A DNA stretch of 57,415 nucleotides from Ottowia sp. (GTDB lineage: Bacteria; Pseudomonadota; Gammaproteobacteria; Burkholderiales; Burkholderiaceae_C). The notes below the pieces were generated by a model. It had not been told where the DNA came from. It did no database searches and saw nothing but the letters and a program-made list of their open reading frames with translations. Position numbers and translations under genes: made by a program. The DNA is taken from assembly GCA_017997715.1 (NCBI GenBank), contig JAGOEM010000004.1, positions 1-57,415 of the forward strand, given 5' to 3'. Within the stretch, counting starts at the first letter, position 1. The number at the start of each line of letters is the position of its first letter. This document shows, piece by piece, positions 34,081 to 42,588 of the stretch.

Positions 34081-35355
34081 TCAGGGTGCACCCGCCGGCT
34101 GGATGCCGAACTCGAAGGTCCAGGTTTGTGCCCCGGCATACGCAGGTGTCGCCGTTGCGTAGGCAATGTTGGTCAGGTGCATGCGCGCATAGCTGTTGCC
34201 TTCACCCGACTTGACCAGCGAGGCCGCATCCGGATTTGCCTTCAACTGGTGTTGACCCAGACCCACCGGCGCAGCTGCGGCGTCGGTCGGGTAGTAGCTG
34301 TACCAGCCGAAATTCATGGCGTTCGGATAGGTGCCGGTATAGGCGGGGGTGAGCTGGGAACCAATGTCGTCCTTCACCCAGGCCGCGACGGCGGCCGGCC
34401 CAGTCTGCGCGCCCACCAAATCAGGCAAGGTGTCTGTCAAGTTGGTGGTGGAAGTGAACTTGGCGACCACGGGGGTCTTTCCATCGGCCGCGTAGAAGCC
34501 CGCAGGCGTCTTGCTGACGAAGCCGGCAACGGTGCCGGTGCCCGAGGTTCCACCGTTCAGCTTGACGTTGTAGCGGTTGAAGGCGATGTGCCAGGTGCCC
34601 GCCTGGGTGCTGACGACCTTGTTGACCAGGTCGTAATAGACCCAGCCTGCGGTCGCGTCGACGCTGGCGGTGTTGACCACGGCCGAGTTGGCCAGGTTCA
34701 CCCAGCGGAAAGACGGCCAGCCCGATGCGGTGCCCGTGGGGCCGCCGTAGTAGCCGGTCATCTGCAGCGCAAAAGCGGGCGCCGACGCGCCGGTGATGTC
34801 GGTCGACGCGCTGTTCGTGGTGACGAGGAAGACGCGGAAATTGGGCGACAGCTGGTGGTTGTTGGTCAGGTTGTATTCAAACGCGGCAGCCTGAATCTCG
34901 TTGCTGCCGTTGAACACGCTTTTGGCCGAATCGGCGGCGTACAGCGTGGCCGGAATGGCCCCGCCAGCAGGATCGATCAGGGCATCGTTCCACTTCAGCA
35001 GATCGGTCCAGGTGTGGGCGAACGGGCTGCCAAACGCACCCCCCGCACCAGTGCCACTGGCGCCGCTGTTGGTGTAGATGTTGGCCGAGCGTCCGCCGCT
35101 GACCAACTTGATGTCCCAGGCGGAACCTGTGCAGGCCGCTTCGGCCTTGGCGTCGAAGTCGTAGCACACCGACTGACCGGTCGCGGGCAATGCCACGTTC
35201 CAGGTGGCGTTTTGCGTGAACTTGCTGGTGGCAACCGGCGGCGTAGGCGTGGGCGTCACGCCACCCGAATCGTCGCCGTCATCGCCGCCGCCGCACGCGG
35301 CCAGGCCCAGCGCAGCCACCGCTGCGGGCAAAAACTTGATCAGTCGAACATGCAT
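34081..35355 (-). CDS. hmuY: HmuY family haem-binding lipoprotein
   Basis: A 424-residue lipoprotein: signal MHVRLIKFLPAAVAALGLAA followed by the lipobox Cys, then a Gly/Asp/Pro/Thr linker. HmuY-like segments are visible: SKFTQNATWNVALPATGQ, SAWDIKLVSGGRSANIYTNS, GTASGWPSFRWVNLANSAVV and GTWHIAFNRYNVKLNGGTSG. HmuY was defined in Porphyromonas as a haem scavenger working with the receptor HmuR; homologues occur beside haem receptors in Proteobacteria. It lies 23 bp after hmuR. The product is longer than the classic HmuY (about 215 residues), so it may hold two such domains. Confidence 0.8.
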   Translation of the reverse strand: MHVRLIKFLPAAVAALGLAACGGGDDGDDSGGVTPTPTPPVATSKFTQNATWNVALPATGQSVCYDFDAKAEAACTGSAWDIKLVSGGRSANIYTNSGASGTGAGGAFGSPFAHTWTDLLKWNDALIDPAGGAIPATLYAADSAKSVFNGSNEIQAAAFEYNLTNNHQLSPNFRVFLVTTNSASTDITGASAPAFALQMTGYYGGPTGTASGWPSFRWVNLANSAVVNTASVDATAGWVYYDLVNKVVSTQAGTWHIAFNRYNVKLNGGTSGTGTVAGFVSKTPAGFYAADGKTPVVAKFTSTTNLTDTLPDLVGAQTGPAAVAAWVKDDIGSQLTPAYTGTYPNAMNFGWYSYYPTDAAAAPVGLGQHQLKANPDAASLVKSGEGNSYARMHLTNIAYATATPAYAGAQTWTFEFGIQPAGAP

Positions 35356-35378
35356 GGACGTTGGTTCCTTGGTGAGTG

Positions 35379-37376
35379 TCATCGGACGGCGTTGCCCAGC
35401 GCGATCTTTGCGCCCAGGTAGACGTAGCGACCGGCCACCGGGCCGAAGTCGCTGGCATTGGAAAAACTGCGCTGGCGGTTGGTGAGGTTGTTGACACCGG
35501 CAAACAGGGTCACGTTACGCCCCATCCGGTGGTTCAGGCTTAAATCCAGCGTGGTCCAACCCGGTGAACGCGCACGCGTGGCGGTGTCCACCAATTCGCT
35601 GCTTTGGTGGCGCAGGCGCAGGCCCAGCACGGTTTCAGCTTGTATGCGCCAGTCGCCACCCAGCCGCACGATCTGGCGCGGACGGCGCGTCAGTTCCCGG
35701 CCAGTGGTTTCGTCGCGCGTGGCGGTGTAGGTGTGGGCCGCATTGAGCGACAGCGCACCGCTGGCGCGCCAGTGGATGCTGGTGTCCATGCCCGTGGTTC
35801 GCGCCCGCGCCACGTTGGCGTAGGTATAGGTGGCGATGCCGTTCGTCACCGACGCATTGGCCTCATCGGTCTGGATCAGATCGCGCACGCGGTTGTAGAA
35901 CGCGTTGAAGTCGATCGACAGGCGCTCGCCGCGCTTGAACGTCGCGCCCAGTTGCAGGCTGGTGGACGACTCGGGCTTCAGGTTGGGATTGCCCACCACC
36001 CGATAGCCCAGCGCGCTGTGGTCAAACAGATAGTGCCTTTCCTTCAGGTTGGGCACACGGTAGCCCTGCCCCAGGCTGGCACGGAAGATTCCCTTCCACT
36101 GCGCGCCGTTCAGCACATTGGCGCGCAGGCTGACCTTGGGCGCCCAGTGGCTGCCGAAATCCGAGTCGTTCTGGCCGCGCAGGCCAAACAGCAGTTCCAG
36201 GTTGTCGCTCAGCAAAACGTTGTTCTGCACGAACACCTCTGCGTTGCTGCGGCTGGCGTTGCCGCTGGTGTTCAGCTCGGAAATGCCATTGCTGGTCTGT
36301 GCAAGGGTTTCGTGGTGCCAGTCGGCACCGAACGTCCACAACTGGCGCCCCCACGCGGGCAGGTCCAGCTGCGAGCTGAGATGCTGCATGCGCTGGCGAG
36401 AAAATCGGTTGGTGGCCAGCACCTCGTTGGAATAGCCGGGTGAATGGCTGTCGTAGCGCTCATGGACACCTGCCACCTGGGCCCGCATGCCATTGGCAAA
36501 GCGCCAATCCACCCCACCACTGAAGCGGTCGCGCGTGATGTTCTCCAGCTTGCGCTGGGGTACGTTGACGGGCGGCACGTACTGGTTGTAGCGCTGCGTG
36601 TCGTCTTCGGTGTAGTGCGACGCATCCGCCCACACGCGCCCGGACGGGCTGGGCAACCATTCGCCACGCGCTGCCAGTTGTTGGCGCAAGTTGGCGTCGC
36701 CCTGGCGGGGGTAGGCTTCCGGGTTGATGCCAAAACCGGCGTCGTCCTGCCGATCGCCCGATACCGACAGGCGCCATTGTTCGCCGCCGCCGCCCACTTG
36801 GAACCGGGCGCGGCGGTTGTTGAGGCTGCTGCTGCGCCCGCTGTTGTTCTTGCTGCCATAGCTGCCCGCGTCCAGCGCCACGCTGCCGCCGATGCCCGCC
36901 GGCTGGCGCCGCGTGATGACGTTAACCACACCGCCCATGGCCGAACTGCCGTACTGCGCCGAACTGGCGCCCTTCACCACTTCGATGCGCTCGACCTCAT
37001 CCAGCAGGTACTGGCTCAAATCCACGGTGGAGCCGGTGCTGGCGGTGATCGGCAAGCCGTCAATCAGCACCAACACCTGGTCGGAGCTCATCCCCTGCAA
37101 GGACAACTCGAAACCCGATTTGCCAAGCACTTCGCGCAGTTGCAGGCCTGGCACGTTCTCCAGTGCCTGCTTCAGCGTGCCGGCGTGCGTGCGTTCGATT
37201 TCCTCGCGCGTCACCACTTCGGTGCGCACCGGCACTTCGTCGATGTCGCGCTCGGTACGGGTGCCCGTGATCACCACTTCTTTCAGGCTGGGCGATTCCA
37301 GCTCCTGCGCTTGCACCGACGCGATGGCCATGAACGGAACCAGCCAGTGAATCGGACGAGACAAAGGAAAGCGCAT
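35379..37376 (-). CDS. hmuR: TonB-dependent haem receptor
   Basis: A 665-residue outer-membrane receptor. Signal peptide ends near ASVQAQ; TonB-box area is LKEVVITGTRTERDID; the plug shows LKQALENVPGLQLREVLGKS, DQVLVLIDGLPI and IEVVKGASSAQYGSSAMGG. In the barrel the haem-receptor signature is present as YRVPNLKE, a variant FRAP box, and NPNL about 20 residues later (GNPNLKPESS). It heads the haem operon hmuR-Y-S-T-U-V on the minus strand. A Fur-like box lies in the 80 bp upstream. Confidence 0.9.
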   Translation of the reverse strand: MRFPLSRPIHWLVPFMAIASVQAQELESPSLKEVVITGTRTERDIDEVPVRTEVVTREEIERTHAGTLKQALENVPGLQLREVLGKSGFELSLQGMSSDQVLVLIDGLPITASTGSTVDLSQYLLDEVERIEVVKGASSAQYGSSAMGGVVNVITRRQPAGIGGSVALDAGSYGSKNNSGRSSSLNNRRARFQVGGGGEQWRLSVSGDRQDDAGFGINPEAYPRQGDANLRQQLAARGEWLPSPSGRVWADASHYTEDDTQRYNQYVPPVNVPQRKLENITRDRFSGGVDWRFANGMRAQVAGVHERYDSHSPGYSNEVLATNRFSRQRMQHLSSQLDLPAWGRQLWTFGADWHHETLAQTSNGISELNTSGNASRSNAEVFVQNNVLLSDNLELLFGLRGQNDSDFGSHWAPKVSLRANVLNGAQWKGIFRASLGQGYRVPNLKERHYLFDHSALGYRVVGNPNLKPESSTSLQLGATFKRGERLSIDFNAFYNRVRDLIQTDEANASVTNGIATYTYANVARARTTGMDTSIHWRASGALSLNAAHTYTATRDETTGRELTRRPRQIVRLGGDWRIQAETVLGLRLRHQSSELVDTATRARSPGWTTLDLSLNHRMGRNVTLFAGVNNLTNRQRSFSNASDFGPVAGRYVYLGAKIALGNAVR

Positions 37377-37446
37377 GCGTGCTCAGGAAGGGTGGCAGTG
37401 AAAAGGTGGTGCTGACAATTTGGATTGAATGCGAATACAACTGCGA

Positions 37447-37466
37447 CTCAATCTCATTATCAATCA
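37447..37466 (-). promoter_or_regulatory. Fur-like box of the haem operon
   Basis: On the minus strand TGATTGATAATGAGATTGAG sits about 70-90 nt before the hmuR start in an AT-rich patch; TATGAT just upstream could be the -10 element. The match to the Fur consensus is good on the left half and partial on the right. Confidence 0.6.
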
Positions 37467-37804
37467 TACCATGTGACCCACAAGATCTTTCCTGACCTGT
37501 GTCGGCCTGGCCATGGAAAAAGCCGCGCGGCGCCACCGCCCCGCGTGTGTGCAGATCGGCCGATCTGGCCAAGGCGACGCTGGATCAGTCCACGCGATAC
37601 GGCAAGCCCTGAATGGGAAGGGTATGCAAGGTGCCAATCGCAGCGACAAGCCCGTGCTATCGCGAGCATCTACAGCGCAGCAGGCCGCACGCCACAAGCA
37701 GTCAGGCATGCAAAGCGCGCGCCTGACTTGTTCAGCCTTGCCCCAAGCCGCCCTGCTCTGTCGGCTACACTTCGCGCGTGCGCAACTGGCGATAGGCACC
37801 CTTG

Positions 37805-37915
37805 CAACGGTGCTGACGTGGATTCTGGCAACCCCTGCCAACCACCACGGGGAAGCGCACCGCCTGCAGGACAGCCTGCAGCGCGTTTCAGCCGTTCGCC
37901 TGGGCAGCCCTTGCC
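37805..37915 (+). ncRNA. ZTP (pfl-type) riboswitch upstream of glyA
   Basis: The segment holds the two conserved parts of the pfl/ZTP motif in order. The 5' part is CGTGGATTCTGGCAACC (about 37817-37833) with CCACCACGGGGAAGCG (37842-37857). After a variable GC-rich hairpin (CTGCAGGACAGCCTGCAG, 37864-37881) comes the 3' element CGCCTGGGCA (37897-37906). A CCGGTAC / GTGCCGG hairpin and an AAAGGGGGAG stretch follow before the start codon, a plausible expression platform. ZTP riboswitches sense the folate-shortage signal ZMP/ZTP and are known upstream of glyA, purH and folD. Nothing else was recognised in 37467-37804. Confidence 0.75.
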
Positions 37916-37964
37916 GGTACGCGCGTGCCGGTCAAAGGGGGAGTACCTTGCCATCAGGACTGCC

Positions 37965-39215
37965 ATGTACAACCGCACCACCCATCCGCTTTCCGTCGTC
38001 GACGCCGATGTCTTTGCTGCCATCCAAAAGGAAGACCAGCGCCAGGAAGACCATATCGAGCTGATCGCCAGCGAAAACTACACCTCACACGCCGTGCTGG
38101 CCGCCCAGGGCAGCCAGCTGACCAACAAGTACGCCGAAGGCTACCCCGGCCGCCGCTACTACGGTGGCTGCGAGTACGTCGACATCGTCGAACAGCTGGC
38201 CATCGACCGCGTCAAGCAGCTGTTTGGCGCCGAATCCGCCAACGTGCAGCCGCACTGCGGCGCCAGCGCCAACATCGCCGCCTTCATGGCGTTCCTCAAG
38301 CCGGGCGACACCATCATGGGCATGAGCCTGGCCGAAGGCGGCCACCTGACGCACGGCATGCCGCTGAACATGTCTGGCAAGTGGTTCAACGTGGTCAGCT
38401 ACGGCCTGAACGCGCAAGAAGCCATCGACTACGACGCGATGGAGAAAAAGGCGCACGAGCACAAGCCAAAACTGATCATTGCGGGCGCCAGTGCTTATTC
38501 TCTAGCTATTGATTTTGAGCGATTTGCCAAGGTCGCCAAAGACGTCGGCGCGATCTTCATGGTCGACATGGCGCACTACGCCGGCCTGATCGCCGGTGGC
38601 GAATACCCCAACCCCGTGCCGCACGCCGACGTGGTGACCAGCACCACCCACAAAAGCCTGCGCGGCCCGCGCGCTGGCTTCATTTTGATGAAGGCCGAGC
38701 ACGAAAAAGCCATCAACAGCGCCGTGTTCCCCGGCCTGCAAGGCGGCCCGCTGATGCACGTGATCGCCGCCAAGGCGGTGGCCTTCAAGGAGGCGCTGCA
38801 GCCCGAGTTCAAACAGTACGCCAAGCAAGTCAAGGCTAACGCCAAGGTGGTGGCCGACACCCTGACCGAGCGCGGCCTGCGTATCGTCAGCGGCGGCACG
38901 CAAAGCCACGTGATGCTGGTCGATCTGCGCCCCAAGGGCATCACCGGCAAAGAGGCCGAAGCCGTGCTGGGCAGCGCCCACATGACGATCAACAAGAACG
39001 CCATCCCCAACGACCCTGAAAAGCCGATGGTGACCAGCGGCATCCGCGTGGGCACGCCCGCGCTGACCACGCGCGGCTTCAAGGAAGACGAGGCGCGCGC
39101 CACCGCCCACCTGATCGCCGACGTGCTGGACAACCCCAAGGACGAAGCCAACCTGAACACCGTGCGTGCCAAGGTGGCTGCGCTGACCAAAAAGTTTCCG
39201 GTCTATGGCGGCTGA
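37965..39215 (+). CDS. glyA: Serine hydroxymethyltransferase
   Basis: A 416-residue PLP enzyme that interconverts serine and glycine with transfer of a one-carbon unit to tetrahydrofolate. Seen are [26 protein letters not shown], the PLP region [17 protein letters not shown] with the Schiff-base Lys, and [16 protein letters not shown]. Length is typical. The start follows AGGA by 5 bases. A short patch of AT-rich, rare codons (38490-38526, encoding [13 protein letters not shown]) differs sharply from the rest and resembles half of the dispersed repeat. Control by the upstream ZTP riboswitch is inferred. Confidence 0.95.
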   Translation: MYNRTTHPLSVVDADVFAAIQKEDQRQEDHIELIASENYTSHAVLAAQGSQLTNKYAEGYPGRRYYGGCEYVDIVEQLAIDRVKQLFGAESANVQPHCGASANIAAFMAFLKPGDTIMGMSLAEGGHLTHGMPLNMSGKWFNVVSYGLNAQEAIDYDAMEKKAHEHKPKLIIAGASAYSLAIDFERFAKVAKDVGAIFMVDMAHYAGLIAGGEYPNPVPHADVVTSTTHKSLRGPRAGFILMKAEHEKAINSAVFPGLQGGPLMHVIAAKAVAFKEALQPEFKQYAKQVKANAKVVADTLTERGLRIVSGGTQSHVMLVDLRPKGITGKEAEAVLGSAHMTINKNAIPNDPEKPMVTSGIRVGTPALTTRGFKEDEARATAHLIADVLDNPKDEANLNTVRAKVAALTKKFPVYGG

Positions 39216-39221
39216 GTCCCG

Positions 39222-39605
39222 GTGCGCTACGACTGCCCGTACTGTGGCAACAGCTTGAAGCGCAAGCTGTTGCTCACGCGGGCGCTTCCGGGCCAGCGTC
39301 GCTTCCTTCCCGAGCACGCGACGCTTTCATGTCCGGCGTGCAAGGGCCTGTTAGACATCAACGAGCATCCGACGGAGCGATCAAACAGCGTCAAATTCGA
39401 CGTGCTGGCGGCCATGTTCACTCTGCTGTTGCTCGGTACATCCATGAAACCGGCCGCGCCGTCGAATGTTTTTTTTAGGTTTGGCGCCGCCTCAGTTTTG
39501 GTACTTATGGCCGTTCTGCTGTACGTACAGGCGCGGCGCAGTCGCAGCCAACTGAAAGAGTGGCAGCGTTACCGTAAGTTTGAGACCTTGTCGTCAGCCT
39601 CCTGA
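39222..39605 (+). CDS. Hypothetical zinc-ribbon protein with two membrane segments
   Basis: A 127-residue product starting at GTG 39222, six bases after glyA. The N-terminal CPYCGNSLK and CPACKGLLD form a four-Cys zinc ribbon. Two hydrophobic stretches follow ([17 protein letters not shown] and [16 protein letters not shown]), then a basic tail. Base composition is less GC-rich than in the neighbours (for example the TTTTTTT run near 39470), which suggests later acquisition or weak selection. I do not recognise the family. Confidence 0.6.
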   Translation: MRYDCPYCGNSLKRKLLLTRALPGQRRFLPEHATLSCPACKGLLDINEHPTERSNSVKFDVLAAMFTLLLLGTSMKPAAPSNVFFRFGAASVLVLMAVLLYVQARRSRSQLKEWQRYRKFETLSSAS

Positions 39606-39618
39606 TTTCACAGCTCCG

Positions 39619-40068
39619 ATGCACTGCCCCTTCTGCGCCCACACCGAAACCCAGGTGGTCGACACCCGCGTGGCCGACGACGGTGGCTTTGTGCGCCGAC
39701 GCCGCCGGTGCGGGCACTGCGACAAGCGCTTCACCACCTACGAGCGGCCAGACGTCAGCTTTCCCAGCATCGTCAAGAAAGACGGCCGCCGCGTGGCGTT
39801 TGAGCGCGCCAAGCTGCAAGGTTCGCTGGATCTGGCGCTGCGCAAGCGGCCCGTCAGCACCGAACAGATCGACAGCGCGATCGAACGCATCGAAGAAAAG
39901 CTGCTGGCCACCGGCGCGCGCGAAGTGCCCTCTGCCCGCCTGGGCGAGTTGGTGATGCGCGAGCTGAAAAAGCTGGACAAGGTCGCCTACGTGCGCTTTG
40001 CCAGCGTGTACCGCAGCTTTGAGGACATTGACGAGTTCCGCGCGCTGGTGGACGAGGTACGGCGCTGA
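39619..40068 (+). CDS. nrdR: Transcriptional repressor NrdR
   Basis: A 149-residue regulator of ribonucleotide reductase genes. The zinc finger ([17 protein letters not shown] and [17 protein letters not shown]) and the ATP-cone domain (VVKK-type start at [30 protein letters not shown] at the end) are both complete. It binds ATP/dATP and NrdR boxes at nrd promoters. The position behind glyA is common in Proteobacteria. The ATG at 39619 is chosen directly before the zinc finger. Confidence 0.95.
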   Translation: MHCPFCAHTETQVVDTRVADDGGFVRRRRRCGHCDKRFTTYERPDVSFPSIVKKDGRRVAFERAKLQGSLDLALRKRPVSTEQIDSAIERIEEKLLATGAREVPSARLGELVMRELKKLDKVAYVRFASVYRSFEDIDEFRALVDEVRR

Positions 40069-40812
40069 ATGCCACCGCGCGCACGCAGCCCACAGCTGGC
40101 GTGGACGGCAGCGCTGCTGGGCGCCCTGATCCTGCATGCCGCACTGTTGTTGTTCGGCCAACGCGTGGTGGTCAAGCCGCCCGCGCAATCGCGCCCCGCC
40201 GCGTGGCACGTCAGCTTTCGCACCGCCACCGCGCCAGCGCCGGCCGCCGCCCCCACGCCATCGCCGGCTGAACCCACGGCGCCCGCGCCAGTGGCAGAGC
40301 CCTTGCCCCCAGCCCCTGCGCCGCTCCCACCATCGCCCCGCGCGCGCCCTGTTGCAGCGCCGCAGCCAGAGGCGCAACCCCAAGCCCCCGCGCCAGCGCC
40401 GCCCCCGCCCAAGCCAGAGCGCCCCGCGTCGGCCTCCCTGCCCGATTCCGCCCGCACCACCAGCGCCCAGGGCGGTTGGCTGGAAGCCACACACGCCGAC
40501 CATTCCCCGGTGCCCATCGACAACGAATGGCGGCTGTCCGACGGCCCCTGGCCCACGGCACATCCGCGTCTGACGCTGCAGCTGTGGATTTCGTCCCAGG
40601 GCGTGATCGAGCGCTACGAGGTGCAAGGCGAAGCCGCCAACGACCGCGCGGTGCAAGCCCTGCTGGCCCCCTTCATGGAAACACCGATGGAGCCCGCCCG
40701 CATCGGCCGCATGCCCGTGCCCAGCACCATGCGGATCGAGCTGTGGGAAGGCGACGGCGCCGTGCCCAACTTTGTCGGGCCGCTGGCGCCTGGCGCCAGG
40801 CCGGGTCAGTAA
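40069..40812 (+). CDS. TonB-like proline-rich inner-membrane protein
   Basis: A 247-residue product whose ATG follows the nrdR stop without a gap. It has an N-terminal membrane anchor (LAWTAALLGALILHAALLLF), then a long Pro/Ala/Glu-rich periplasm-spanning stretch (about residues 55-130), then a small globular domain ending in LQLWISSQGVIERYEVQGEA and PSTMRIELWEG. This is the TonB architecture, but the C-terminal domain is diverged and no exbBD genes are nearby. It could be a TonB paralogue or an unrelated envelope-spanning protein. Confidence 0.65.
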   Translation: MPPRARSPQLAWTAALLGALILHAALLLFGQRVVVKPPAQSRPAAWHVSFRTATAPAPAAAPTPSPAEPTAPAPVAEPLPPAPAPLPPSPRARPVAAPQPEAQPQAPAPAPPPPKPERPASASLPDSARTTSAQGGWLEATHADHSPVPIDNEWRLSDGPWPTAHPRLTLQLWISSQGVIERYEVQGEAANDRAVQALLAPFMETPMEPARIGRMPVPSTMRIELWEGDGAVPNFVGPLAPGARPGQ

Positions 40813-40844
40813 ACGCCAGATCGGCTCGTGGCGTCGTCTGCTCT

Positions 40845-40912
40845 ATCAAATATTCAGACAAAAACAGGCTATGGCGCTTGTCAGACGGGCGCAGGTAGCT
40901 CCTGATTGAATA
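40845..40912 (-). repeat. Dispersed hairpin repeat, copy 11
   Basis: On the minus strand: CAGGAGCTACCTGCGCCCGT, then CTGACAAGCGCCATAGCC, then TGTTTTTGTCTG. It lies 32 nt after the TonB-like gene. Confidence 0.78.
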
Positions 40913-41374
40913 GCATTCGCCACGCTGCAAGCGTTCGGCTGCGCCAAGCGATCAGGCGCAGCGCTCAGCCATTCACCGCCTGCGCCTGCAACGCAGCGTC
41001 GGTCGGTGCGGCCAGCGTCACGGTCCGAACCTGGCCGCCCCGCCCGTCAGCGATCAGGCAAAGGAGAAAGGCGGTGCAGGATACCGAGCGCGGCACGGCC
41101 ATCACCTGAAAGGCCAAGGCAAGGCTGGACAAGCCCTGCGCGCATCGCCCGCCTGAGTGCGGGCAGTCTGCCACTGCTACGACTCTTCGCAATGGCACGG
41201 GGCTATCGCTGCGGTGTGCGCCTTGCAGTTCGTTTGTATTCAGGGCGCGTGCGTCGCCAGCACTGGTGCACTCGCCTTAAGGAAAGCCGCGCCAAGCGCA
41301 AAGCCCTCGACCGTGATGTCGAAAGCGGCCGGGGTTTGAAAGTCGGCCCCGCGAAAAGCCTCAACCCAAACGCC
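40913..41374. other. Intergenic region without a recognised gene
   Basis: About 460 bases between repeat copy 11 and the end of trxC. Small open frames exist on both strands (for example 40965-41198 minus and 41157-41339 plus), but none has a recognisable domain, a ribosome binding site or normal codon bias. It could be a decayed gene. Confidence 0.4.
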
Positions 41375-41824
41375 TCAACCCGCAGGCGTGTGCGCGCGCA
41401 CCCACTGCGCGATCTGCGCCGGGTTGGTCATGGCGCCGGGTTGGCGGGCGACCTCTTTGCCGTTCACGAACAACGCCAGCGTTGGAATGCTGCGGATGTT
41501 GAAGCGCGTGCCCAGCGCGGGCGCGGCTTCGGTGTTGACTTTGGCAACGCGCACGCGCGGCTCCAGCTCGGCGGTGGCCTTTTCGTAGGCGGGCGCCATC
41601 GCGCGGCAGGGGCCGCACCAGGGCGCCCAGAAGTCGACCAGCACCGGTATCTGGTTGCGGCCGATCTGCTTGTCAAACGCGGTCTCGTCGTCCAACTCGA
41701 CCGGGTGGCCTGTGAACAGCGCCTGCTTGCACTGCCCGCACGTGGGCGCGCTGCCCAGCTGGTCGGCGCGCACGCGGTTGGTGGTGTGGCAGTGCGGGCA
41801 GACGATGTGCAGGGGGGCGCTCAC
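41375..41824 (-). CDS. trxC: Thioredoxin 2
   Basis: A 149-residue cytosolic thioredoxin with the TrxC-specific N-terminal zinc-binding domain (IVCPHCHTTNRVRADQL, CGQCKQALFTGHPVEL) and the thioredoxin fold with active site FWAPWCGPCRAMAP. The cis-Pro loop is RSIPTLALFVNGKEVARQPG. It reduces protein disulfides and is often linked to oxidative stress. The start is a GTG at 41824; no ATG gives a complete zinc domain. It follows the small hypothetical gene by 14 bp, so the two probably share a transcript. Confidence 0.92.
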   Translation of the reverse strand: MSAPLHIVCPHCHTTNRVRADQLGSAPTCGQCKQALFTGHPVELDDETAFDKQIGRNQIPVLVDFWAPWCGPCRAMAPAYEKATAELEPRVRVAKVNTEAAPALGTRFNIRSIPTLALFVNGKEVARQPGAMTNPAQIAQWVRAHTPAG

Positions 41825-41838
41825 TGTGCGTTTCTTTC

Positions 41839-42183
41839 TCAGGCCGCGGGCGCAGCGTCCGGCGAGGCCGGATCGGCTTCGGGCGTGCGGCGGGCCGCTT
41901 CGATGGCGATGCGCGCCTGCAGTTCGGCGTCCATGGCGGCATCCAGCGGAGAACGGCACAGGCCGGCTTCGGCGTAGTGCAGGTTTTCGTAGATCGCGGC
42001 GGCGGCAGGGCTTTCGGCCAGCAGCGGCTGCCATTCGACGCTGTCGTCAGACAGCATCTGCGTGAGGCCATCCACCACGGTGCGGTATTGGTGCGCATCG
42101 ACAGGGATGCGGCTCGCATCCAGCCGCTCTAGCAGTTGCGCCAGCACGGCAGCGGTTCGAGAGGGGGATTGGAGTGTCTTCAT
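41839..42183 (-). CDS. Conserved-looking hypothetical protein upstream of trxC
   Basis: A 114-residue mostly helical protein (MKTLQSPSRTAAVLAQLLER, DAHQYRTVVDGLTQMLSDDS, LHYAEAGLCRSPLDAAMDAE). No signal peptide or membrane segment is seen. The reading frame continues upstream through dispersed repeat copy 12, but the ATG at 42183 is the natural start. Close spacing to trxC suggests co-expression. Function unknown. Confidence 0.65.
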   Translation of the reverse strand: MKTLQSPSRTAAVLAQLLERLDASRIPVDAHQYRTVVDGLTQMLSDDSVEWQPLLAESPAAAAIYENLHYAEAGLCRSPLDAAMDAELQARIAIEAARRTPEADPASPDAAPAA

Positions 42184-42257
42184 GCCCTGACACGTGGGGC
42201 CAGCGCGGTGTTTTGCAAGGGGCGCCGTGGGTGTTGGATGGGTCGCCCAATGCACCC

Positions 42258-42318
42258 TAATTACTACTTTATTGATAGCTGCCTGCGCAAGCTCATCAAG
42301 CGCCAGAGGCCGATTTGA
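42258..42318 (+). repeat. Dispersed hairpin repeat, copy 12 (overlaps DUF3820 gene end)
   Basis: Near-consensus: TTATTGATAGCTGCCTGCGC, then AAGCTCATCAAGC, then GCCAGAGGCCGATTTGATGG. It is antisense to the DUF3820 gene and supplies that gene's last codons and its stop TGA at 42296. Confidence 0.85.
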
Positions 42319-42577
42319 TGGGTATTTTTTCTGCCTGCGCGCGCAACGGGTCCAGCACCTTGCGCACACCCGCCTGGTCGATCTCGTGCATCAGCGCCAG
42401 CAGGCGGCCGATCTCGCCATGGGGAAAGCCCTTTTTGGCAAACCACACCAGGTAGGCGCTGGGCAGGTCGGCCAACACCCGGCCCTGGTATTTGCCAAAG
42501 GGCATGGGCAGGCTGACCAGCCGCTCCAGCTGCGCGGCCGGGTCGGCCGTGGCAGATCGGTCTGGCTGGTCCGCCAC
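42296..42577 (-). CDS. DUF3820 family protein
   Basis: A 93-residue protein with the family's core MPFGKYQGRVLADLPSAYLV, then WFAKKGFPHGEIGRLLALMH and EIDQAGVRKVLDPLR. The start is most likely the GTG at 42577, 11 bp after the aminotransferase stop, so the two form an operon. The last residues (KSASGA) and the stop lie inside repeat copy 12, which means that the native C-terminus was replaced or extended by the repeat. The role of the family is not established. Confidence 0.82.
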   Translation of the reverse strand: MADQPDRSATADPAAQLERLVSLPMPFGKYQGRVLADLPSAYLVWFAKKGFPHGEIGRLLALMHEIDQAGVRKVLDPLRAQAEKIPIKSASGA

Positions 42578-42588
42578 GGCTGCGCCGA

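Noticed and set aside
37513..38064. 183-codon plus-strand frame running into glyA
   Set aside because: Overlaps the riboswitch and the glyA start in another frame; product lacks domains.
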